Source of the DNA: Prunella strophiata
Lineage: Eukaryota > Chordata > Aves > Passeriformes > Prunellidae
Assembly (NCBI GenBank): GCA_036583965.1
Contig: JAZBQD010000030.1
Span: 115,072,926 to 115,136,925, forward strand
Direction: 5' to 3'
Length of the DNA: 64,000 bases
In this document: piece by piece, positions 1 through 10,775 of the stretch
How positions within the stretch are numbered: position 1 is the stretch's first letter
Layout: each line of letters begins with the position of its first letter
Notes under the pieces: generated by a model
The model's input: the letters and a program-made list of their open reading frames with translations, nothing else
What the model was told of the DNA's origin: nothing
Databases searched by the model: none
Translations under genes and position numbers: made by a program

Positions 1-339
1 TTGGTTGCAGAAAGTTTGATGAAAAGTACTTTGTCCTTTTTTTTAATTCAAATCCAAACAATTTTCATTCTCACTTGAGATCAAGTCCTTTTTTAGGCAT
101 TGCTATTGCAAAGCACAGAGTGAGCTCCTTCTTGTTGCTTTAGGAGGTTTAGATTAGGTGGAGCTGTTTAAATGTTGCCCATTATATCACACAGCCAGCA
201 AGGGCTTGGTTTCCCTACTAAATAGCTCCTCCCGTGCCGGCGCTGGGGTGACTCGGGTGCGGAGGGTGCCGGGGCCGCGCTGCGCTCCCGGTGCACGGCC
301 GGCCCCGGGCCCCGCGGGACGCGTCCGGGGGACTCCCCC
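1..339 (-). other. STIM1: STIM1 3' UTR (start of it)
   Basis: This stretch directly follows the STIM1 stop codon in the sense direction. It is GC-rich next to the stop and AT-rich toward the window edge. I see no AATAAA on the minus strand, so the polyadenylation site is probably outside the window. No other gene is apparent. Confidence 0.7.
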
Positions 340-889
340 CTACTTCTTGGGCTTCTTGAAGATCTTTAGGGGGAACTTTTTCTTGCTCTGGCCGAGGTCA
401 ACCTCGTCGCCCGTCAGGCTGCTGTCCTCGTCCCCCGGGCTCTTCTTGGCGGCCAGCTGCGGGATGCGGGTGTTCCTGGCGCCGCTGGGCCGGCAGTCAG
501 AGATGGGGGAGGGGGTGTCGGGGTCGGTGGAGCTGGGGCTGTGCGACCGGGACGAATCCGAGTGGCTGGGCTTGCCGGCCGTCGGGTGGCTGATCTCCCC
601 CAGGCTGGAGGACTTCTCCATGCCGTGGTTCACCATCATCATCTTCTTCATCACCATGGGGCTCTCGGGCAGCCGCTCCTGCAAAGCCGCCAGGGCGGAG
701 GGCTCCCCGTGCCGGCTGCCGCCGTTGGGCGTGGGCGCGCCGGGGCCCGGGGGCCCGGGGACAGCCTCCTCCATGGACCTGGTCAGCAGCGTGGGCCGGG
801 CAGCCAGCAGCTTGGGCGCCGAGCTGGGGATACGCTGGTGGTCGCTCAGGTGCGGGATGGAGGAGTCGGAGTCGCAGCGAGTTAAATCT
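340..889 (-). CDS. STIM1: STIM1 exon 12, terminal coding exon (cytosolic tail)
   Basis: This exon encodes about 182 residues of the cytosolic tail and ends in TAG. It opens with DLTRCDSDSS (human DLTHSDSESS). Further along come a Ser/Pro stretch DSSRSHSPSSTDPDTPSP, the TRIP microtubule-tip motif in ARNTRIPQLAAKK (binds EB1 in the family), and the polybasic end KKKFPLKIFKKPKK, which binds plasma-membrane phosphoinositides in mammals. The acceptor is CACCGCAG at 890-897. The exon begins with one base that completes an Arg codon from exon 11, so the phase agrees with both exon 11 forms. The middle (LLAARPTLLTRSMEEAVPG and the Gly/Pro-rich part) differs from mammals, and the last residues are KKPKK where human has KKPLKK. 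Confidence 0.97.
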
Positions 890-1145
890 CTGCGGTGGAG
901 AGCGCCGGAGAGAGGGGTCAGTGCCCGCCCGGCCCGGCCCGGCCCCGCACACACGGATGGCAGCAGCGGCTGAGGGGCCGAGGGGACCCCGGAGACCCCG
1001 AGAGAGGCTGGCAGTGAGCCCCTGCCCACCCCGGCCCCGGCTCTGCCCCTCTCTGTGCCCCCTCTCTGTGTCAGGGATCCCCGGCCCGGGGCTCATAGCG
1101 AGCACCACGAGCAGCTGCGAGGACGCTGAATGGGGATAGAGGCTG

Positions 1146-1612
1146 ATCCCTCCCATGGATCCCGGGGGGATCCCTCACTACAGGATGGGAGCCATTCCTC
1201 CCCATGGATCCCAGGGGGATCCCTCATTCCAGGATGGGAGCCATTCCTCCCCATGGATCCCAGGGGGATCCCTCATTCTGGTATGGGATCTATCCCTCCC
1301 ATGGATCCCAGGGGGATCCCTCATTCTGGGATGGATTCCATTCCTCCCCTGGATTCCAGGGGGATCCCTCATTCCAGGATGGATTCCATCCCTCCCCATG
1401 GATCCCAGAGGGATCCCTCATTACAGGATGGGATCTATCCCTCCCCATGGATCCCAGAGGGATCCCTCATTCTGGGATGGGATCTATCCCTCCCCATGGA
1501 GCCCAGGGGGATCCCTCATTACAGGATGGGATCCATTCCTCCCCTGGATCCCAGGAGGATCCCTCATTCCAGGATGGATTCCATCCCTCCCTCTGGATCC
1601 CAGGGGGATCCG
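1146..1612. repeat. minisatellite, ~49-50-bp unit, 9-10 copies
   Basis: Each unit contains CCCATGGATCCCAGGGGGAT followed by CCCTCATTCCAGGATGGG, with small substitutions. The array lies about 250 bases upstream (sense direction) of the exon 12 acceptor. Several frames stay open through it on both strands because the unit lacks stop codons; I do not treat these as genes. Confidence 0.92.
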
Positions 1613-2349
1613 AGAACACTCCCAGCTCACCGCGGGCCCGGTGTCCCCCAGACCCCCCCGAGGGTCCCTCAGCCCTTGCCCCATCCGTGTGTGCGCCCGC
1701 GCCCCCCGAGCCCCCGCCCCGTGCCCGGCTCAGCCGGTGCCAGCCTCTAATCCCGGCGGGAGGAATTAGAGCTTGGCTGTCCCACACCAAGCCATGCCCA
1801 GCCCCGCCGCTGCACGAGGTTTGTGCCCAGCCTGTGCCTACCAGTGACGGCCAACAGGGCTCCCGGAGCCCCTCTGGAGGGTGGGAGGCAGGAGGACGAG
1901 GGAAATGACAAGTCACAGCTCGCTCCTCCCGGCTGGATGGCTGCTGGCCCCGGGGCCCTGTGCGGGTGGCAGCGTGCCCGGGCAGGGGCTCCGGTGCTCC
2001 CCAGGGACCCCGGGGCAGGGGGGGTGAGGGGCCCCGGCCCTGCCCCACGCACAGGAGGGTGCAGAGGGATGGGAGGCAAATGGAAAGGAAAGGAGCGAGG
2101 GGGAAGAGAAGCGAAAGGGCGTGGGAAGAGATGGGAGGTGCTGACCTGTCCCTCACCCTGGAGCCCCCTGATCTCTGCTCCTGGCACAGACCCCTGCACA
2201 TGGGTCACCAAACCTGCCTGGCACTGCACAGAGCCCCATCTCCTATGGGACCATCATCAGCCTGGAGGCAGCTGAAGAGACCGGCGAGACAAGGGAAAAC
2301 CTCAACAGAGCTGGAGACATCCAGGGAGAGCTGCAGAGATGTGCAGGAA

Positions 2350-3200
2350 TCCCAGACTGGGTTGGGTGAGAAGGTACCGTGAGGACCACCCAGTGCCAGC
2401 CCTGCCATGGCAGGGACACCTTCCCCTGTGCCAGGCTGCTCCCAGCCCCAGTGTCCAGCCTGGCCTTGGGCACTGCCAGGGATCCAGGGGCAGCCACAGC
2501 TGCTCTGGGCACCCTGTGCCAGGGCCTGCCCACCCTGCCAGGGAACAATTCCTCATTCCCAATCTCCCACCCAGCCCTGCCCTCTGGCACTGGGAGCCAT
2601 TCCCTGTGTGCTGTCCCTCCATGCCCTGGAAATTGTCTCTCTCCATGTTTCCTGGGGCTCCTCCAGGCCCTGCAAGGCCACCCTGAGCTCAGCCCAAAGC
2701 CTCTCCTGTGCAGGTGAACAATGCCAGCTGTGCCAGCCTTTCCTGCCAGCAGAGCTGCTCCATCCCTCTGCTCATCCTGGAGCCTCCTCTGGGCTCTCTG
2801 CAGCAGCTCCAGCTCCTCCCTGTGCTGGGCCCAGGGGCACAATCCCAATCCCTTTTCCTGCTGCCCACACTGTGGGATCAGCCCAGGGCACAGGGATTTC
2901 AGGTCCCAGTGCTCATGGCCAGGCCTGTGGAGCTTCTCCCTCCAATCCCCAGCTCCTTCTCTCCAGGGCTGCTCCCAGTCCATTCTCCCCAGGCTGTTTG
3001 TGCTGGGATTGCCCCGAGGCAGGTGCAGGACCTTGCCCTTGGTCCTGCTGAGCTGCACGAGGCTGGCACAGTCCCAGCTCTCCAGCCTGTCCAGGTGCCT
3101 CTGGATCCTTTCCATCCCTTCCCTGCAGTGTGTGCCCCCAGCACCAGCTCCGTGTCTCTGCCAGAGGGGGTTGCTTTGGATTCCTGTCCCTGATGATGTT
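2350..3200 (-). mobile_element. CR1 LINE 3' portion, degraded ORF2 end
   Basis: The minus strand decodes to the C-terminal end of CR1 ORF2: HLDRLESWDCASLVQLSR, then GKVLHLPRGNPSTNSLG, then LGLCPWAQHREELELLQRAQ. The GGCAGGGACACC 3' region shared by all CR1 copies here follows. The frame is interrupted, so this is a fossil 5'-truncated copy. It is one of the two longest CR1 copies in the window. Confidence 0.9.
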
Positions 3201-6200
3201 TCCCAGTGCTGGTCCCAGTCCTGGCCTCTGAGGAAGGCACTCCTCACTGCTCTTCACAGTGATGGCACACGCTGGAGTTCTGGCTGTCCTGGCACAGGGA
3301 GCTTGGACAGGCCCAGAACATTCTCCTCATGCTGGAACAGGAGCATTTCTTTAACAGAACCCACAGAATGAAGCTGAGCCCTCCTTCAGCAGCTCCAGGG
3401 AACACATGGAGGAAAAGGGGATCCTGTGGGTGGCTGGCATTCAGCCCTGGATCTACTGGGGGAGCCCATGCAGAACACGTCAGCTCTCCTCTTCCCCAGC
3501 AGCACGAGGCCTGGGCACTGCTGGCATTGTCCTTGTCCTCACACGGAGCCACAGCCACATCCCGGGTGAGGCGCTGGGAGAACAGGACAATCCAATGGTG
3601 TGAGATCCCAGGTTATTCTGAGGGAGCAGCTGGAGCCCCTCCAAGGGACACAACTGCCATGGTGACACGGGTGGAGCCACCAGCGGATCCTGCACAAGGT
3701 CACCGTCACGGCCGGTGGCCCACGGCTGTCACTGGGGTAACTGGGGTGACTGGGGAGCAGCAGCAGCCATGGAACACAGTGGGGCTGAACTCAGGGTGCT
3801 GGAGCTGACCCCCAAAACATGGACACACCCACAGCCCTGGGCTGGACACCTCGGGGTGCTGCCAGTGCCTGCAGATGGAATGTCACTGCCAGCGCAGCCT
3901 CCAGCTCCTCCAAGGAATTCAGGAACCTCCTGCCCTTCCCAAATGTTCCTCACTCAGGGCTTACCACACCTGCCAAGGGGGATTTCTGCTGGGAACTCCT
4001 GCCTGGACACTCCTCTCCCAGGGCAGGTGGCAGAAGCAGAAGCCCCCCCCTGCCCCTGCACATGCTGAGCCCTTGCTGAGAACAGCCACTTCCAGAGGTT
4101 TATTTCCTCCACAAATCCCTGGAAAGTGCTCCCTTTCCAGGAGAACAAGGCAGACTTTGGCTGCAGGGGCTGGCACCAGCCCGAGGCCGGGAGCAGGAGT
4201 GAGGCTGTGGGGCAGAACCTTGGCACAGGAATGGTGCTGGGCAGAGGCAGGGTCAGGCCAGGCAGGATCAGATCCTGGCAGGAATGCAGTGCCCACTCTG
4301 CACTCAGCTCATGAGGAGGTGGGAGAGCCCCGAGGGACCCCGTGTGCCCTGGCTGGGCATGGAGGCACAGCAACACCTGGGTCCTTCACAGGCAGTGTCC
4401 CAGCTCCAGCAGAGAATCTTCTCTTCCAGGAAATCCAGCCCATCCCCTCTGGCTGCCACAATCCCACAGGGAGCCATCCCGGTGAGGGTCGGTGATATGA
4501 ATCCCTTCCAACAGCAAGAGGGCAGCAAATACAGGAGAAAATGGATTGTCTTCAGCTGAGGAGACTCCAAGGATGTGTGAAGAGGGCGAGTGTTCCTTGC
4601 TGGGCTCCAGAGAGCTGCTCCTTCTCCTGCAAGCCTGGCAGGTTTCAATCCAGCAGGGACCAAAGCAGTCCTGCAACGCTGGCAGAAAGTGATGACAGCA
4701 GATGGAGGCCGTGCTCTGCTGCAGGAGGAGCAGACGCTGGGAACCCGATCCCAGGACAGCTGGTCCCACACAGCAGGAGGTGGGCAGGGCCTGGCTGCCA
4801 CCACCATGGCCACTGTGTCACCTCCTGGGACTGCCCTCACTGCAGCACAAGCTCCATGTCCCCACTCCTGGGGTGGCTGTTCTCTGGGATCCTCGGCCCT
4901 GGAGTGGATGCACCACATGGGTTCCACCTCCTTGGAGCCCCAGCTCATCCCTCTGGGCTCAGCCAGGGGGACTGAAGGAGCTGATGCCCAAGAGCACACA
5001 ATTCCTGAATATTCCAACTCTGCTCATGCACAATCTGTCCAGCTGTAAGTCAGGAATGTATTCCTGAAGGACACAGGGAAGAGCTGGTGACAGCAGCACC
5101 CACCAGGGCAGCAGCAGTGCCCACCCTGCCATGCCAGGCTCCGGGGACATCCTGGCAAAAAGGACACACCCACCACGCCAGGGACAATCCAAGGGACACC
5201 TGGCACAGGCACAGGGACCTCCTGCATTCCTACTGGGGCACCCACGGGCTGATTTTGGGAGCTGGACACCAAGGACCAGGAACTTCTGGGATTTTCTTCA
5301 GCCCCAAATGAGCCTTTTCCTGGTGGTTCCCACAAGAAGTGCACAAGAGCAGGGACAGGATCCTGTTCCTGGGATGACACTGGCTGGGTCAGAGGCAGCA
5401 AGAGCAGTGGACACTCCTGAGTCCATGCCAGGACAAGAGGGAGGAAAGAGCATTCCCAGGGTACTGCCATCATCCCAGAGGAGGCTCAGCAAGGCCTGGC
5501 CTATATCCCACTGATTTCCATGAGGATTATGCTCCTGAACTGTTCCAGCACTCTTTCAAGAGGAAAAGCTATCCCAGGACAGGCTGGCCTTGATGGGATC
5601 CCAGGAAGGGACCACAGGAAGTGTTTCTGCAGAGCAGCAGGAGCCCCCAACAGCTCATCCCTCCTGGAAACCACAGAGCAGCAGCTGGACAGGGAATACC
5701 TGGGAGCCCGAGCCTTGCTCTGTGCCAGCAGCACTCCCTGCTCTTTTCCATGGATCCAGGCACTCCAGCACCTCCAGAGAGCAGCCCTGCCAGCACTCAG
5801 CTGCCTAAGGCAGGATGGATCTGCTTCCTCCTGGCCTCCTCCCACCCCACCAGGATCCACCCAAGCTGGGAGGGCGGGAGGGAGGGTGAGGAGATGGGGA
5901 TGGTGAGCAAAAGAAGCAGAGAGCAAAGCATGGAATAAGGAAAGCCTGGAGTACAGGAAGCCTGGGAATGGAGGAGGAGCAGGGGAGGAGCAGGAGGAGG
6001 ATGGAGAACCAACACCTATTTTTCCCCAGCCCTGCAGCCCATGAGGGATTTCTCTGGGTGTTCCCACTGGGGTCCAACCCAGCATGGCCCAGGAGCTGCC
6101 CTGGGTGTGCTCTGGCAGCCACAGAGCCCTGACTGCCTCATCCCTCTGTGTCTGGCTCTCGGAGCACCCTTGGCTGCCGGGCTCTATGTGTGTGGCACCA

Positions 6201-9013
6201 GGGACCAAGGTTTTTCTTAGGGGAAATTCCCAAATTTGCTGTGGGGCTGAGCTTGGCACAGCCTCAACGCACACCCAGCAGCAGCTTCCTCCCTTCCACC
6301 CTGCAAGAGCTGTGAATTACTCATTTCCCTGGATTCCTGACTCTCTCCCTTCCCTGAGCTTTGGCTGCCGCCTCCCTTCCTGGTTGGAGAAGGGCCTGGG
6401 CATGGGCATTAGTGCTCCACTCCCATCTGCATGGGTTTGAGGCACCCGAGGCAGGCACTGGCAGCAGAAACCTGTGTGCACACACAGCCCCTCCAGCCCC
6501 TCTCCCCCCGCTCCCGCAGCCGCCTCCGGCCCGGACCCGCTCTGACCTTATTGGCGCCGGATCCTCTGAAGCCAATTGCAAAAGAGAAGCAGAGAGTGAG
6601 GAGGTGAGGGAGTGGCTCCCTGCCAGGAGAACCCCAGCAGGACTCCGGAGCAGCGATCCCCAGCCTCGCTCCTCGGGGCAGCTCCTGGGAGAAGTTTCTC
6701 CTGCGAGCTCTGCCCAGCTCGGCTCTGCTGGATGCGGGAGAGGCTAAAGAGCTCCAGCAGCCCCCAGCACCAGGGTGGCACACTCCTCCTACCAAGGGAG
6801 CCAGGACTCTGGGGCTCTGCTCTGCTCCTTGCAGTGACTCCCTGGAGGGCCTTGCTGAGGCTCCCCACTGTCCTGCCTGCCTCCCCAGGAGGCTGGGGGA
6901 TGTAAGGAAAGCCTCCAGGAGCGGGGCTATCAAGGAGGAGCAGCAATCCCGGCAGCGGCGCCCTTAGGGATGCATCAAAGCAGGGTCTGCCAGTGATGCA
7001 GCTGCATAAAACAATTATCAGCACACCACAAACCCACATCCCTGGGCACCCAGCTCTTCATTTCTGCTGCTGGCTGAGCAGGGATGAGGAGGTGGGGGAG
7101 CTGCCTGCTGTGCTGCAGCTGGAGCAAGTCCCAGGGGGGAGGTTCTGACTCCATCCCTTCCCCTGCATCACCGGCTGGGCTCTGCCACAGGAGCAGGGAC
7201 AGGCCAGTCCTGCTGGCACCCAGGGGTGACCAGCTGGGCTCTGACCAGGGCAGGCCCTACTTATTCCCTCCTAACCACCTCTGGCACTGTCCCCTTCCCT
7301 CCCTGGGGTGCCCACACTGGATCCTGTTTCCCTCTGCCACTCTCAGGGGGTCTGCAGGGACTCAGGCTTTGTCCTGGGCAGGAATTCCACGTGCCATGGG
7401 CCTCAGTGGAAATAAATCACTTTTAAGCAGCTGTTTTGGACACAGGGCATGAGCCCCAGGCTGCCAGGATGAGCCCTCCCTCCTGCAGAGTCAGGGAGGC
7501 AATGGAAGCAGGGAGCAGCAGCATTCCCAGCTTTTACCAGTCAAACTGGGACAGCTGCAATTGAGCTCCCACTGGTAGGAGTTAATTAATTACACTGCTT
7601 CTCATCATCTCCAACCAACCATTACTGAATTAACTGAGATGCTGCTCTTTAATTCTCCATTGTGGAGCAGGTGCAGGAATTTCCCCCTCAGTATTCCAGA
7701 CTCCAGAATGTGCCTGGGGCTGCTCAGCTTGGAGACACATGGGGCAAGGAGGGGGTGGAACATCCACACCAGAGACTGGGAACAAGGCCAGGAGAGATCC
7801 CAGCACCTGAGGGCAGAGGGACCCACAGGTAAGGGCATAATGGGACAGAGTGCTAGGATGGGTGAAGATGTGGTGACTGGGAATGTTTCCCTGCCTGGAG
7901 AAATGATGGTGGAAGGACATTTCCCCTCTCCTCTGCCTCACCAGAGACTTCCAGCCTTCTCCCAGCAGTCTGCTCCCCAGTACTGAGGATCAGGAGACTG
8001 GTTTTAGTTTTGCCATGGAGAAAGCATGGGACAGAGATGGAATGACCTGGCAGGGACAGGACTCCCTGGTCCATCACAGCCTTCCCACTGCCTGCACCGA
8101 GTGCCTGGGACAGCTGAGGCCACGAGCACACATCCCACTGCCCCAGGGGGATCCCACAGGGACACAACCCCTTGGGACTGGCTGCACCCCTGACCCCGTG
8201 GGACAAGGACATGTGGGATCTCACTCAGTGAAAGCCACCCCAGGAGCCTGCTCCTGTGCTTGGGACACACCACACTCCTGTCAGGCTGTCAGGGCCCCCT
8301 TGGAGCACCAGGCAGGATTCCTGCTCCTCCCTGTCACCAGCACCATGAACTGGGACAGCTCTGGGACTGAGGATGGAGGATAACCTGTCCCTAGGATGCA
8401 GCAGCTCTCCAAAGAGCCAACTGAAAGGGAACAAGCTAAAGCCAACAAAAGCAGCTCCAACTCCCTTCTCAGACACTCCCTAGCCAGAACACCCCCATTC
8501 CTCATCCCTACCAGAGCAGAGGTGGAGTCACTGCAGAACACATTCCTGAACTGCCACTCTAGCACCTCTGAAAACCATCCCAAATTTCTCCAGCTGCTAC
8601 CTCGTGGTCCCCACCCATCACGTTCCCTTTGCAATTCACTTGTGAGGAACCCAGGGAGGTCCAGGCTTCACATCAGGTCAGGTTTGGTGATCAGATCTGT
8701 TAGCTCCTCACATCCCCTTGTTTAGGGAATACCGAGCACCTGGGAATTCTCATTTGCTCAGCTGCAGTAAAACAACAGCAGAGCACCTTGGGAGTGCCCC
8801 CACTGAGCTCATGGGTGTGGGGATGGCCCACGGAATCCTCCTGAGAGGCTCCAGCGGCTCGGGAGAGCGGCGGAAGGAACAAAAATGGATAAATCACAGA
8901 ACAAAGGCCCAAAAGAAAAGGGCAGGAGGAACGTGAGAGAAAGAGCACCCCAGCAAGCGTCAGCTCTGAGGCACGGCAGGCAGGAGGCAGCTAGAAAAGA
9001 AACAGCAATATAC

Positions 9014-9404
9014 CCAAAGCTCCCAGTGCGACAGCGAACTCCAGAGGTGACATCAGGAGGGGGCAGGTCGGGGATGGAATCCATCTGGAGGAAATAAGAG
9101 GTGGTGTGATGGTAATAGATAGGGTGGACATGGCAAGCAGGAGCAGGTGCGGTGGTGGTGGATGAGGAGCAGGAGGTGGAGGAGGTGGAGGCAGGCGATG
9201 GGCTGGAGCCGGGCGGGTCGGAGCTGAAGGACTGTCCGGAGGTGAGGCTGTGCATTCGGCGCAGGGACACTCGGCCCGCCCGCAGCGGGGCCACGGGGCC
9301 CGCCTCGGGCTGCCCCGGCACGAGACTCTCTACCAACCTCTGCGATCCGTGGCCGTGCTGCGGCTCCACCAGGCGCTGCCGGACTGTGCTGGGCAAGGCC
9401 GGAG
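9014..9404 (-). CDS. STIM1: STIM1 exon 11, long form (STIM1L-type insert)
   Basis: The acceptor TTGCAG precedes the exon, which begins SPALPSTVRQRLVEPQHGHGSQR (human [23 protein letters not shown]). A short form stops at 9,338 with donor CAGAG/GTTGGT (67 nt). Reading on, the frame stays open through LVESLVPGQPEAGPVAP, VSLRRMHSLTSGQSFSS, a Ser/Thr-rich stretch and HVHPIYYHHTTSYF, up to a possible donor TTTGG/GTATAT. That adds 324 nt (108 codons) and keeps the same phase into exon 12. Mammalian STIM1L has a 106-residue actin-binding insert at this same position. I infer homology from position, length and phase; the donor itself is weak. Confidence 0.75.
9338..9404 (-). CDS. STIM1: STIM1 exon 11, short (canonical) form
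   Basis: This 67-nt exon completes a Ser codon at its start and supplies the first two bases of an Arg codon at its end. It encodes the segment that follows the acidic inhibitory region in the ubiquitous isoform. The donor is AG/GTTGGT. The residues match human STIM1 closely (RQRLVEPQHGHGSQR). Confidence 0.93.
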
Positions 9405-9427
9405 CTGCAACGACACACGGGGGACAG

Positions 9428-9745
9428 TGAGGGCACGGCTGGGCTGCGGAGCTCTCCTGGAGAGGGCGAGGGCACAGCCCAGGCTGCGGAGCTCTCCTGG
9501 AGAGGGCGAGGGCACAGCCCAGGCTGCGGAGCTCCACCAGGAGAGAGCGAGGGCACAGCCCGACCCGTGGAGCTCCACCAGGAGAGAGCAAGGGCACGGC
9601 TCAGCCTGTGGAGCTCCACTAGGAGAGAGCGAGGGCACAGCCCAGCCTGGCCCGTGGAGCTCCACCAGGAGAGATAAAAGGGCACAGCCCGGCCCGCGGA
9701 GCTGCGCCTGGAGAGGGCAAGAGCACGGCTCAGCCTGTGGAGCTC
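9428..9745. repeat. minisatellite, ~40-bp unit, about 8 copies
   Basis: Repeats of GGAGAGGGCGAGGGCACAGC followed by CC(A/C)GGCTGCGGAGCTC, interspersed with CACCAGGAGAGAGC variants. The array begins about 25 bases upstream (sense) of the exon 11 acceptor. It is G-rich on the plus strand, unlike the largest arrays, which are G-rich on the minus strand. Confidence 0.85.
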
Positions 9746-9754
9746 CGCCAGCGC

Positions 9755-9955
9755 TGGCACCATAAGAGCAGCACCACCCCACTGGCACCATCCCTGTCCC
9801 ACTGGCACAATCACACCCATCCCACCATCCCAGTCCCACTGGCACCATCACAGCAGCACCACACCCCACGGGCACCCTCCCACCATCCCAGTCCCGCTGC
9901 CACCATCCCAGCAGCACCATCCCACTGTCCCCTGTGCCACCAGCACCGTCCCACC
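9755..9955. repeat. degenerate short tandem repeat (CCCACTGGCACCAT family)
   Basis: Loose head-to-tail repeats of CCCACTGGCACCATC and CATCCCAGTCCC, with CAGCAGCACC insertions. They run directly on from the 40-bp array and are too irregular for a fixed unit length. Confidence 0.6.
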
Positions 9956-10365
9956 TCGTGCCAGCTGTTAAGGCCTGTTTAATGCAGAAGCAGCTTTAAG
10001 CTGGTGCTGAACATGCTGGATTAATGCCCAGCCCATGGAAAACTCCAGCACTGCTGATGTAGGTGCCTCTGAACACCTTATCTGAGCATCTTGCCTGACG
10101 CAGAGAGTGGCTGCGTGATTCACCCCACCTGGAGCCACCACCCTGCTCCTGGAGAGCCAGACCTGGGCACTTCCAGGGCCATGCCACCCTCACAGACACC
10201 TCATGGCTCCAGTCCTGCTGCCTGGCTGGGATCTGCACAGCCCAAAGAAGGAACCCCAAATGAGCAGGTCAGTGTTGGCACCTGAAGCTCTGCTCCTGGA
10301 GCTCAGCTCTGCTTGGTTCACTGTGCAGGGGCAGCACCAGGAGCAGAGCCCTGGCAGCATGGAAT

Positions 10366-10512
10366 CATACAGGGGACTGGGTTGGGAGGCACCTAAAGAT
10401 CATCTCTTCCCACCCCTGCCATGGCAGGGACACCTTCCAATGTCCCAGGTTGCTCCAAGCCCCAATGTCCAACCTGGCCCTGCACATTGCCAGGGATCCA
10501 GAGGCAGTTCCC
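10366..10512 (-). mobile_element. CR1 3' fragment (left arm of inverted pair)
   Basis: Sequence around CATGGCAGGGACACCTTCC and GTCCAACCTGGCC matches the CR1 3' region in reverse orientation. It is followed within about 20 bases by a plus-strand copy. Confidence 0.8.
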
Positions 10513-10532
10513 TGGCTGGTTGAAAATATTGG

Positions 10533-10775
10533 GCTTGAGGATACTGGGAATGAGGAATTGTTCCCTGGCAGGGTGGGCAGGCCCTGGCACAGGGTGCCCA
10601 GAGCAGCTGTGGCTGCCCCTGGATCCCTGGCAGTGCCCAAGGCCAGGCTGGACCCTGGGGAGCAGCCTGGGGCAGTGGAAGGTGTCCCTGCCATGGCAGG
10701 GGTGGACAATGGGATGAGCTTTAGGGTCGCTCCCAACCCAGACTGTCTGGGATTCATGCCTGATTCCTCCATGCC
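10533..10775 (+). mobile_element. CR1 3' fragment (right arm of inverted pair)
   Basis: The plus strand reads GGGAATGAGGAATTGTTCCC, GGCAGGGTGGGCAGG, GAGCAGCTGTGGCTGCCCC and GGTGTCCCTGCCATGGCAGG, which is the CR1 3' consensus seen throughout the window. Confidence 0.85.

Larger units (their letters stand above)
890..9013 (-). other. STIM1: STIM1 intron 11
   Basis: This intron of about 8.1 kb has no convincing second exon. It holds a ~49-bp minisatellite near the exon 12 acceptor and a long degraded CR1 around 2.35-3.2 kb. The rest is single-copy GC-rich sequence in which I recognise nothing. An AT-richer patch at about 7,560-7,660 contains TTAATTAATTA. The extra exon of the mammalian neuronal isoform STIM1B should map here, but I could not identify one. 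Confidence 0.85.

Noticed and set aside
340..1156. Overlapping plus-strand frames opposite STIM1 exon 12
   Set aside because: They are GC-rich antisense shadows of the conserved exon.
2243..3247. A minus-strand frame with reverse-transcriptase-like peptide as a host gene
   Set aside because: It matches the C-terminal end of CR1 ORF2 and is broken and 5'-truncated, as are its relatives at 25.3 and 41.8 kb.
890..9013. Search for the neuronal STIM1B exon
   Set aside because: I could not identify any short exon with suitable splice sites and recognisable sequence; absence cannot be concluded without transcripts.
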